From: Collinsella sp. UBA6357
GTDB taxonomy: Bacteria > Actinomycetota > Coriobacteriia > Coriobacteriales > Coriobacteriaceae
Assembly: GCA_002437815.1 (NCBI GenBank)
Contig: DJRP01000006.1
Coordinates: 69,871-99,172, forward strand
Direction: 5' to 3'
Length of the DNA stretch: 29,302 bases
Part shown: positions 23,188 through 29,302 of the stretch, piece after piece
Layout of the letters: the number at the start of each line of letters is the position of its first letter
Numbering within the stretch: position 1 is the first letter of the stretch
Notes under the pieces: model-generated
Databases searched by the model: none
The model's input: the letters and a program-made list of their open reading frames with translations, nothing else
Told to the model about the DNA's origin: nothing
Translations under genes and position numbers: made by a program

Positions 23188-23687
23188 TACCATTGACCGT
23201 TCTGCTGGTTGTTGGCGCCCTCGTTGAGCTGCTGACGGCAACGAGCCACCGTGCCGGTAAGGCTCTTGAGGTTCTCCTCGAGATGCGTGAAGACCTGCTC
23301 GGCATAGTCCTCGGCGGCATAGCGCGTCTCGCGCTCGTATTGCTGTGCACGGTCGCGGATGTCGTCTGCCTGCTGCTGGGCCAGACGTACGATCTCCTGC
23401 TCGCCGGCGATGGTGAGCGCCTGCTGCTGGGCATCGGCGATGATCGAATCCGCCTGCGCGGTGGCGGAGGCCATGAGCTCATCGCGCTCCTTGAGGATGC
23501 GGCGGGACTTCTGCCACTCCTCGGGGTAGCTCATGCGAATCTCGTCGAGGATGTTGAAGAAGACATCGGCGTCGATGACCTTGAACTGAGGGTTCTTGCC
23601 GAAAGGCGTTTTAGCCTCCTCGATGAGCCCCTCGAGCTCATCGACCAGGCTCACGATCCTATCGCCAGGAAAATTCTCGCCCGGCAT
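23187..23687 (-). CDS. Coiled-coil protein, SepIVA/DivIVA-like
   Basis: A 166-residue soluble, acidic protein. Residues about 10-70 form a helical head (RIVSLVDELEGLIEEAK ... VIDADVFFNILDEIRMSYPEEWQKSRRIL), followed by a long Ala/Gln/Glu-rich coiled coil (70-150) and a Gln/Asn-rich end. No membrane segment or signal peptide is seen. From memory, this head-and-coil pattern and the position just before yceD match mycobacterial SepIVA (a DivIVA-domain septum factor) in the order coaD ... sepIVA-yceD-rnc-smc. A role in division or envelope growth is inference. The start at 23687 has AAGGAG 6 nt upstream; the stop overlaps yceD by one base. Confidence 0.75.
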   Translation of the reverse strand: MPGENFPGDRIVSLVDELEGLIEEAKTPFGKNPQFKVIDADVFFNILDEIRMSYPEEWQKSRRILKERDELMASATAQADSIIADAQQQALTIAGEQEIVRLAQQQADDIRDRAQQYERETRYAAEDYAEQVFTHLEENLKSLTGTVARCRQQLNEGANNQQNGQW

Positions 23688-23706
23688 CCGGTCTCCTTTC
23701 ATAGGG

Positions 23707-23716
23707 AACATATCAA
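23707..23716 (-). promoter_or_regulatory. Candidate extended -10 promoter for the coiled-coil/yceD/rpmF unit
   Basis: On the minus strand TGATATGTT gives a TGn extension and -10-like TATGTT (23707-23712), about 20 nt before the ATG at 23687. No clear -35 is visible. The location after coaD is a sensible unit boundary. Confidence 0.35.
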
Positions 23717-23732
23717 ATCAAAGAGTTTAGCA

Positions 23733-23748
23733 CAGCTCATGCGAGCTG
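23733..23748 (-). terminator. Small hairpin after coaD
   Basis: A 6-bp stem cagctc / gagctg with a 4-nt loop lies just past the coaD stop. It lacks a T-run, so it is at best a weak terminator. Confidence 0.3.
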
Positions 23749-23754
23749 CAGCGG

Positions 23755-24252
23755 TTAGCCGAAACGGCGTTTGAGCGCGGCGCCCACGCAGGGCGGGACG
23801 AACTCCGAGACGTCACCGCCAAACGAGGCGATCTGACGCACGATGGAGCTCGAAATGTAACCGTATTCGGGAGAGCTCATGACAAAGATCGATTCGAGAT
23901 CGCTGTCCAGACGGTAGTTGAGATCGGCCTGCTGCAGCTCGTACTCGAAGTCGGTCATGGCGCGCAGACCCTTGACGACCGCCCCGGCACCCTGGGCATG
24001 GGCGAAATCGACCAGCAGGCCGGTGAACGGCTTGACCTCGACGCCGTCGATACCGCCGAGCGCCCGACGGGCAAGCTCGACGCGCTCCTCGAGCGTGAAG
24101 GTGGTGCCCACGCCGTTTTTGCCGAGCGACTCGGCGACGGCGACCACGACGCTGGGGCAGATGCGGCGCGCGCGGCGGATCACATCGACGTGACCGAAGG
24201 TGATGGGGTCGAACGTGCCCGGCACGAGCACGCGCTTGATGGGATCAGGCAT
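23755..24252 (-). CDS. coaD: Phosphopantetheine adenylyltransferase
   Basis: The penultimate enzyme of coenzyme A synthesis, joining ATP and 4'-phosphopantetheine to dephospho-CoA. The 165-residue nucleotidyltransferase has GTFDPITFGH (12-21, the TxGH motif), KGLRAMTDFEYE and YISSSIVRQIA, all characteristic. I chose the ATG at 24252, with GGAGG 5-6 nt upstream, inside the rsmD end (8-nt overlap); the open frame continues upstream only as an out-of-frame reading of rsmD. rsmD-coaD is a common bacterial pair. Confidence 0.97.
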   Translation of the reverse strand: MPDPIKRVLVPGTFDPITFGHVDVIRRARRICPSVVVAVAESLGKNGVGTTFTLEERVELARRALGGIDGVEVKPFTGLLVDFAHAQGAGAVVKGLRAMTDFEYELQQADLNYRLDSDLESIFVMSSPEYGYISSSIVRQIASFGGDVSEFVPPCVGAALKRRFG

Positions 24253-24865
24253 CGGCGTCCTCCCCTTTCTCGACGGCATCCACATCGGCGGAGTCTTCCC
24301 AGCGCAGCAGGTCGACCGCCGTGATGCCGTAGCGCTTCTTGCGCTCGACGACAAATCCGGCCGGACGGGCGCCCGCATCCTGGGACGCATGCTCGAACAG
24401 AGCGATCGCATGGGGGCCCAGCTGTCCATGAGCGGCAAGGTTCTCGAGCAGCCTCTCGACAGGCTCGGCGCCAAATGCATAGGGCGGATCGAGCAGCACG
24501 ACATCGAACGGACCGCCCGGTATGCGCCCGCGTGCGGCAGAGGCCAAGACGTCGCCGGTGATCACGCGATAGCGCCGACGGTCGCACTTGACCGATTCGA
24601 TGTTGCGCGCAATGAGCTTCGAGGCGTTGCGGTCGATCTCGAACGTGGTGAGCGAGCGCGCCCCGCGCGAGAGCATCTCGATACCGAGCGCCCCCGAGCC
24701 ACCGAAGGCATCGAGGACACGGACCTCATCGAGATCGAAGTCGAGCGCCGAGAGCACCATGGACGCACAGGCCTCGCGCACACGGTCTGTCGTGGGGCGC
24801 GTCACCTCGCGCCCCCGCGGCTCCTCTATCTTGCGGCCGCGCCATTCGCCGCCGATGATCCTCAT
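24245..24865 (-). CDS. rsmD: 16S rRNA (guanine-N2)-methyltransferase RsmD
   Basis: A 206-residue Rossmann-fold methyltransferase for G966 (E. coli numbering) of 16S rRNA. The N-terminal MRIIGGEWRGRKI, the S-adenosylmethionine loop VLDAFGGSGALGIEMLSRGA (50-69) and catalytic DPPY (126-129) are characteristic. The C-terminus has an acidic tail of about 15 residues. The ATG overlaps the recG stop by 4 nt (ATGA), and the 3' end overlaps coaD by 8 nt. Confidence 0.95.
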   Translation of the reverse strand: MRIIGGEWRGRKIEEPRGREVTRPTTDRVREACASMVLSALDFDLDEVRVLDAFGGSGALGIEMLSRGARSLTTFEIDRNASKLIARNIESVKCDRRRYRVITGDVLASAARGRIPGGPFDVVLLDPPYAFGAEPVERLLENLAAHGQLGPHAIALFEHASQDAGARPAGFVVERKKRYGITAVDLLRWEDSADVDAVEKGEDADA

Positions 24866-27039
24866 CCTCCGCTGACCTCCTTGAAAATATGACGGTAGCG
24901 CTCGACGACCGCCTGCCTGAGGGGCAGGGTCGCGGGCGCATCAAGCTTTGAAGCATAGCGCAAGAGCGCCATCGCGTCCAAATGGGCGGCCTCGATCAGG
25001 TCGGCATCGGCCTCAAGGTCCACAAAGCGCAGCGTCACGCCGCCCGATTGGCGATAACCCAGGATCTCTCCCTCGTGGCGCAGACGTAAGTCCATCTCGG
25101 CCAGGGCAAAGCCGTCCGAGGTCTCCTCGAGCGCCTGCAGGCGATCCTGGGCGGCCGAGGCGCCGCCGTTGCCCTTGGCATGCGTCATGACAAAGCAAGA
25201 ACCCGAAAACGTGCCGCGCCCCACGCGTCCGCGCAGCTGGTGCAGGGCCGCCAGGCCGAACCGCTCGCCGTTCTCGATCACCATGACGGTCGCGTTGGGC
25301 ACATCGACGCCCACCTCGACCACCGTGGTCGAAACGAGCACGTCGATCTCGCCGCGCTTGAACGCATCGATCACCTCGTCCTTCTCGGACGCCCTCATGC
25401 GGCCGTGTAGGCGCTCGATACGCATGCCCTTGAAGGTCATCCGCAGGCGTTCGAGCTCGGTAGCCGTATCGTGCAGGGGCACCGGCACCTTAACGCGACC
25501 GTCGTCGTCGCGCGCAAGGCCCGGAACATCCTCGAGCTCGTCGGCCGAATCGCTCGGTTCCACCAGCGGACAGACCACATAGGCCTGCTGCCCCCGTTCG
25601 TAGGCCTCACGGATAGCGCCGTAGGCGATATCGCGGTTGGGCTCGGTGAGCACCCTGGTGGTGACGCCGGCCCCCTCGACGGGACGGTGGCGAATGATGC
25701 TGGTCTCAAGATCGCCATAGACCGAGAGCGCCAGCGTGCGCGGGATGGGCGTGGCGGTCATGACGAGCAGATCGGCGCCAGGTCCCTTGGCCCGCAGGCG
25801 GTTGCGCTGCCCCACACCGAACCGGTGCTGTTCGTCGATGACCACCAGCGACAGGCGCTTGAAGACGACATCGTCGTTGAGCACGGCGTGCGTTCCAAAG
25901 AGCACATCGAGCTCGCCGGAGGCCAGGCGCTCGAAAATGGATGCACGTTCCGCGGGCCTGGTCGCGCCGGTCAGCAGCGCCCACGAGATGCCTGCCTGCT
26001 CAAGCAACGGTCCGGTCTTGGCCGCATACTGGCGGGCCAGCACCCCGGTGGGCGCCATGATGCAGGCCTGGGTGCCCGTATCGGCGCAGGCGGCCACGGC
26101 GCAGGCGGCCACGGCGGTCTTGCCGGTACCGACATCGCCCAGAAGCAGGCGATTCATCACATGGGTGCCATCAGCCATATCGCCCAGGATCTGATCGAGC
26201 GCCGCCTGCTGCTCGTCGCTCAGCGTAAACGGCAACGCGTCCTTGAGCGCCTGGATATGCGAGCCCGCCACGTGCGCCACGGGATTCACGTCCACCAGGC
26301 CCTCGTCGCTGCGCAGACGCAGTGCCAGCTGCAGATAGAGCGATTCCTCATAGGCCAGACGGCGCCGGGCGATATCGCGCTCGGCCATCGTGACGGGAAA
26401 GTGCATCGCCCGCACGGCTCGCGAAGCGCTCATGAGATGACGCTTCACGCGGAGCGTGGCGGGCAACGGGTCGCAGAAATCCCCCGCCATCTCGAGCGCA
26501 GAACTCACGATGCGGCGCATCCACGCCTGGCTCAACCCATCGCTCACATAATGGACGGGAAGGATCGTGCCCGCGCTGCGCTCGCCCTCGAGCTTCTCGA
26601 AGTGCGGCGAGGCCATCTGTTTAAACCCGTACGCAAACTCGAGCTTGCCCATGACGGCAAGGCGGTCGCCCACTTTGAGCTGCTGGGCGATCCAAGGCTG
26701 GCGGAAAAACGCGACCTGCAGCACGCCCGTCTCGTCAACCAGCGAAACCTCGGTCACCTGCATGCGGGGACGCGGCTGCTTTTGAACGATGCGATCGACC
26801 GTGGCGACAATCGTGCAGGTACAGCCAATCGGTGCCATCTCGATCGACCACGCACGCGTGAAGTCGAGATAGCGGCGCGGGATATGGTAAAGGAGGTCCC
26901 TCACCGACTCGATACCGAGCCGACGAAGGGCCTCCTCACGTTTACCGGAAACATATTTGAGGCGCGCGATATCCTCATCGAGCACCAAGCTGCGGGCAAG
27001 GCGCTCCGAGACGCGTGCGACGGAGCAGGCCTCGCCCAT
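24862..27039 (-). CDS. recG: ATP-dependent DNA helicase RecG
   Basis: A superfamily 2 DNA translocase that remodels stalled forks and branched recombination intermediates. Of 725 residues, the N-terminal wedge/OB domain (about 60-180) is followed by the helicase core: Walker A GDVGTGKT (301-308), motif Ia APTGVLARQYA (329-339, where many RecG have APTEILAEQH), DEQHRFGVG (402-410), TATPIPRTLAL and GRVGRG. The ATG at 27039 has only a weak GGGG upstream and is 9 nt from the fakA-like stop. rsmD overlaps its end. Just after Walker A, a 15-bp direct repeat encodes AVAAC twice. Confidence 0.96.
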   Translation of the reverse strand: MGEACSVARVSERLARSLVLDEDIARLKYVSGKREEALRRLGIESVRDLLYHIPRRYLDFTRAWSIEMAPIGCTCTIVATVDRIVQKQPRPRMQVTEVSLVDETGVLQVAFFRQPWIAQQLKVGDRLAVMGKLEFAYGFKQMASPHFEKLEGERSAGTILPVHYVSDGLSQAWMRRIVSSALEMAGDFCDPLPATLRVKRHLMSASRAVRAMHFPVTMAERDIARRRLAYEESLYLQLALRLRSDEGLVDVNPVAHVAGSHIQALKDALPFTLSDEQQAALDQILGDMADGTHVMNRLLLGDVGTGKTAVAACAVAACADTGTQACIMAPTGVLARQYAAKTGPLLEQAGISWALLTGATRPAERASIFERLASGELDVLFGTHAVLNDDVVFKRLSLVVIDEQHRFGVGQRNRLRAKGPGADLLVMTATPIPRTLALSVYGDLETSIIRHRPVEGAGVTTRVLTEPNRDIAYGAIREAYERGQQAYVVCPLVEPSDSADELEDVPGLARDDDGRVKVPVPLHDTATELERLRMTFKGMRIERLHGRMRASEKDEVIDAFKRGEIDVLVSTTVVEVGVDVPNATVMVIENGERFGLAALHQLRGRVGRGTFSGSCFVMTHAKGNGGASAAQDRLQALEETSDGFALAEMDLRLRHEGEILGYRQSGGVTLRFVDLEADADLIEAAHLDAMALLRYASKLDAPATLPLRQAVVERYRHIFKEVSGG

Positions 27040-27048
27040 GATGCGCCC

Positions 27049-28713
27049 CTACTCGATCGAGAAGATCACGGGGTAGAGCGGCTGCTCACCGCGGTGCGCA
27101 TCGATCTCAAGATCGGGCTGGGCCTCCTCGATGGCATCCACGATATCCTGGAACGCCTCGTCGGAGAGCTCCTCGCCGGCAAGGATCGTCAGGGCGTCGC
27201 CCTCCTCCTCTTCCTGCATGCGGTTGATGCAGTCGAGCGTGACCTGCTTGACATCGGAACCCACCACGTCGATGGAGCCGCCGATGATACCCATGACATC
27301 GCCCGAATGGATGGGAGAACCGTCCGATGCGCTCGAGTCGCGCACGGCGCGGGTGACCTCGCCGTCGCGAACCTCGGAGATGGCGTCGGCCATGGCGGCG
27401 ACGGCGTCCTCAAGCTCGCTATCGGGAAGAACCGCGAACAGGGCCGAGAACGCCTGCGGGACGGTCTTGGTCGGCACGACCGCGACCTTCTTGTCGGTGC
27501 AGGCCGAAGCCGCGGCCTCGGCTGCCATGCGGATGTTGCCGTTGTTGGGCAGGATGATGACCGAGGTGGCGTTGACCTGGTCGACGGCCGCCAAGAGATC
27601 GGCGGTCGAGGGATTCATGGTCTGACCGCCCGAGACGACCACATCCACGCCGAGCGACTTGAGGATGTCGGCCTCGCCCGAACCGGCGGCAACGGCCACG
27701 AAACCGAGCGCCTTGGCGGGCTCGGCGGCCTTATCCTGATCCTCGTGGATCTTGGCGGTACGATCGTGGGCTTCCATCTCCATGTTGTGGATAAAGACCT
27801 CGTAGATCTGACCGAGCTGGAGCATATGCTCGAGCACCAGGTTGGGCGTGTTGGAGTGCACGTGAATCTTGTAGTCGGGGTAGGCGCCCACGAGAAGCTC
27901 GCAGTCGCCCATCGAACCCAGGAACTTAAGGCACTCGTCCTCATCGAAGGGGGCGTCGGCCTTGAAGAGGAACTCGTTGCAATAGCGGTACTCGGAGCCC
28001 TCCCAGTCGTCGTTGGCCTCGATCTCGACACGGGCCAGGGCATCGCCGCGGGCGGAACTGGCACTGGAATCGAACGTAGCCGAGAAATCCTCGACCACGG
28101 TTCCGCGGCCCAGGGCCGCGGCGACGAAGTTCTCAAGGAAGATCGCAAAACCGAAGGCACCGGAGTCGACTACGCCGTTCTCCTTGAGCACCGGCAGCAG
28201 ATCGGGCGTGCGGGCGACGGACTGATAGGCCTCGACGACGATGGCGTCGAGAGCATCCTCGACCGAGTACTTCTTCTTCTCGCACTCGTCGGCCTTGGTC
28301 GACACGTCGCGCAGCACCGTGAGGATCGTGCCCTCGATGGGCTTGCGCACGGCCTGGAAGGCTACCTTGACGGCACGGCGGAACGCACCGGCCACATGGG
28401 CGGCGGTGACGGGCTCCTCGACCCCCACCAGGCCCTCGGCCACACCGCGCAGGATCTGCGAGGTAATGACGCCGGAGTTGCCACGGGCGCCCATGAGCGA
28501 ACCGTGGGTGATGGCACCGGCGATGGCCTCCATATCGGCATCGGCGGGAAGCGCCGAGAGCTCCTTGACGACCGACGCGAGGGTCAGCGACATGTTGGTG
28601 CCGGTATCCCCATCGGGAACGGGAAACACGTTGAGCTTGTTGATCTCCTCGGCCTTATCGGAAACAGCCGCCGCAGCGATCGGAAAACAGGTGCGAATGG
28701 TCTTTGCAATCAT
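27049..28713 (-). CDS. fakA: DAK2-domain fatty acid kinase subunit (FakA/YloV-like)
   Basis: A 554-residue YloV/FakA-family protein. The N-terminal DAK2 (DhaL-like) ATP-binding domain has NVFPVPDGDTGTNM (28-41), with the Asp residues that bind Mg-ATP, and GARGNSGVITSQILRG (about 78-93). The middle and C-terminal DegV-interacting/EDD-like region follows (about 240-554). In Firmicutes FakA phosphorylates exogenous fatty acids presented by FakB (a DegV protein), feeding PlsX/PlsY. No fakB is in the window, but plsX and acpP lie in the same gene run. The start at 28713 has GGAG 12 nt upstream, which is rather far. It follows an Asp23-family gene, as yloU-yloV in Bacillus. Confidence 0.88.
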   Translation of the reverse strand: MIAKTIRTCFPIAAAAVSDKAEEINKLNVFPVPDGDTGTNMSLTLASVVKELSALPADADMEAIAGAITHGSLMGARGNSGVITSQILRGVAEGLVGVEEPVTAAHVAGAFRRAVKVAFQAVRKPIEGTILTVLRDVSTKADECEKKKYSVEDALDAIVVEAYQSVARTPDLLPVLKENGVVDSGAFGFAIFLENFVAAALGRGTVVEDFSATFDSSASSARGDALARVEIEANDDWEGSEYRYCNEFLFKADAPFDEDECLKFLGSMGDCELLVGAYPDYKIHVHSNTPNLVLEHMLQLGQIYEVFIHNMEMEAHDRTAKIHEDQDKAAEPAKALGFVAVAAGSGEADILKSLGVDVVVSGGQTMNPSTADLLAAVDQVNATSVIILPNNGNIRMAAEAAASACTDKKVAVVPTKTVPQAFSALFAVLPDSELEDAVAAMADAISEVRDGEVTRAVRDSSASDGSPIHSGDVMGIIGGSIDVVGSDVKQVTLDCINRMQEEEEGDALTILAGEELSDEAFQDIVDAIEEAQPDLEIDAHRGEQPLYPVIFSIE

Positions 28714-28743
28714 GAGTAGTTGAATCTCCGGTTTCGGACGCTA

Positions 28744-29097
28744 TTACAGACGGTTCTTGAGCGCGTCGATGTGGATACCGATCTTGAGGCCGGCGGGATC
28801 GATCTGGGCGATCTCCTGCAGGGTGAAAGATACCGAGCTCGAAAGGTTGTGGCAGACGGACTTCATGTTGACGCCGTTCTCGAGCACCACGTGCAGATCG
28901 ACCGTCAGGCCGTTCTCATCGGTGGAGACGAGAACGCCCTTGCGCAGGCGCTGCCCGGGAAGCAGGCGCACGCTCTCGGCGCCCTGAAGCTGCTCGGCCA
29001 TGCCGACGACACCGTAGCAGGACATCGCAGCGTAACCGGCAATATCGGCAATGACGTCGTTGGAGACGCTAAGGCTGCCGTTAATGGTCTCAGACAC
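28744..29097 (-). CDS. Asp23/Gls24 (YloU-like) envelope stress protein
   Basis: A 117-residue Asp23/Gls24-family protein (DUF322). Typical features are ISVSNDVI-like start (GSLSVSNDVIADIAGYAA, residues 7-24), VVGMAE, VDLHVVLENGVNM and the final helix. Family members are abundant, envelope-associated or linked to FakA; here it directly precedes the fakA-like gene (30-nt gap). The start is GTG (29095-29097) with AAAAGGAG 6 nt upstream. Function beyond the family level is not predictable. Confidence 0.9.
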   Translation of the reverse strand: MSETINGSLSVSNDVIADIAGYAAMSCYGVVGMAEQLQGAESVRLLPGQRLRKGVLVSTDENGLTVDLHVVLENGVNMKSVCHNLSSSVSFTLQEIAQIDPAGLKIGIHIDALKNRL

Positions 29098-29138
29098 GGG
29101 AATCTCCTTTTCTGGTGCGCGGCACCATCTCGTGGGAG

Positions 29139-29166
29139 CAATCGTTTCGTTATTCTACAACGATTG
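29139..29166. promoter_or_regulatory. Inverted repeat upstream of the asp23-like gene
   Basis: CAATCGTT (29139-29146) and AACGATTG (29159-29166) form a perfect 8-bp inverted repeat with a 12-nt centre. The centre holds TAGAAT on the minus strand, resembling a -10 box. It lies about 45-70 nt before the GTG start. It may be an operator or a leader hairpin. Confidence 0.4.
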
Positions 29167-29204
29167 GGTCTTGCATGCCCTGGATTGAAAATGGGCACCA
29201 ACCA

Positions 29205-29232
29205 AACATACGAAATGTTGATAACGTAACAA
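29205..29232 (-). promoter_or_regulatory. Candidate promoter for the asp23-fakA-recG run
   Basis: On the minus strand TTGTTA (29227-29232) and TATGTT (29205-29210) are spaced by 16 nt, in the AT-rich gap between the tRNA terminator and the GTG at 29097. Confidence 0.4.
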
Positions 29233-29245
29233 ATAATTCGGAAAA

Positions 29246-29273
29246 GAAAAACCCGCCGAATAATCGACGGGTT
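29246..29273 (-). terminator. Terminator of the tRNA gene
   Basis: On the minus strand AAACCCGTCGA pairs with TCGGCGGGTTT (11 bp, one G-U) around a 4-nt loop and is followed by TTTCTTTTCC, 9 nt after the tRNA 3' end. Confidence 0.85.
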
Positions 29274-29281
29274 TAACAACC

Positions 29282-29302
29282 TGGCTCCCCGGGTAGGACT
29301 CG
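29282..29302 (-). tRNA. tRNA gene, 3' end only (partial at window edge)
   Basis: On the minus strand the last 21 bases read CGAGTCCTACCCGGGGAGCCA: the end of a T loop, the 3' T-stem strand, an acceptor strand CCGGGGA, discriminator G and an encoded CCA. A 5' strand TCCCCGG is implied. A U1-A72 pair with discriminator G fits tRNA-Asn or tRNA-Gln best, but the anticodon is outside the window. Confidence 0.75.

Noticed and set aside
26085..26122. 15-bp tandem repeat in recG just after Walker A
   Set aside because: It encodes AVAAC twice, but the segment has the normal length for RecG (compare VVAALAALAA in relatives), so it is likely helix-forming Ala-rich coding sequence rather than an expansion.
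25471..28719. Very long plus-strand open frames, here over 1000 codons, and similar ones at 6641-8878, 12246-14513 and 2775-4703
   Set aside because: They lie antisense to recG/fakA, ftsH, folA/thyA and ileS, give low-complexity His/Arg/Leu/Gly-rich proteins, and match no family. GC-rich third-position bias on the coding strand makes such antisense frames stop-free.
1..29302. CRISPR array, toxin-antitoxin pair, phage or biosynthetic cluster
   Set aside because: No regularly spaced repeats, no small paired genes of that kind and no phage or secondary-metabolite proteins were seen; the gene content is conserved housekeeping apart from the transposase remnant.

Overview
The window is a GC-rich (clearly above 60% by eye), densely coded bacterial chromosome segment. 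Nearly everything is conserved housekeeping and lies on the minus strand. The best guess for the source is a Coriobacteriia actinobacterium, most likely Collinsella-like. This rests on codon and GC style, an actinobacterial gene order (recG-rsmD-coaD, a SepIVA-like coiled-coil gene, yceD) and Firmicutes-like traits such as a transcriptional T-box in front of ileS. The genus is an inference.

Layout, read along the minus strand from right to left. A tRNA 3' end with its terminator sits at the right edge. Next comes a compact run asp23/yloU-like, fakA/yloV-like, recG, rsmD and coaD. After a short gap follow a coiled-coil (SepIVA-like) gene, yceD (DUF177), rpmF, plsX, acpP, rnc, smc, ftsY and ffh. 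These serve fatty-acid and phospholipid synthesis, coenzyme A synthesis, rRNA processing, chromosome condensation and the SRP pathway. Then come thyA and folA (dTMP cycle), a flavodoxin, a SpoU-type RNA methyltransferase and a MATE exporter. Many junctions overlap (TAATG, ATGA) or abut, which suggests translational coupling.

The left third is looser. A 648-bp degenerate REP-associated transposase element with near-perfect 31-bp inverted ends lies between a CobO-type adenosyltransferase gene (plus strand) and the MATE gene, and it supplies the last codons and stop of the MATE gene. ftsH is divergent from the cobO-like gene. A DUF523 gene follows ftsH. A plus-strand GldA/HcxA-like metal-dependent dehydrogenase stands alone with a good promoter and terminator. 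Divergent to it is an isoleucine T-box leader followed by ileS, then lspA and an RluD-type pseudouridine synthase, the ileS-lspA-rluD order known from Bacillus.

An 18-bp REP-like sequence occurs in opposite orientations at the left edge and between ffh and thyA. I see no wholly new multi-gene system. The more unusual items are the decayed RAYT element, the transcriptional Ile T-box, a divergent thymidylate synthase, an RNase III with Asn at a usual metal-ligand position, and a GldA-like enzyme without the usual glycerol-site Asp.
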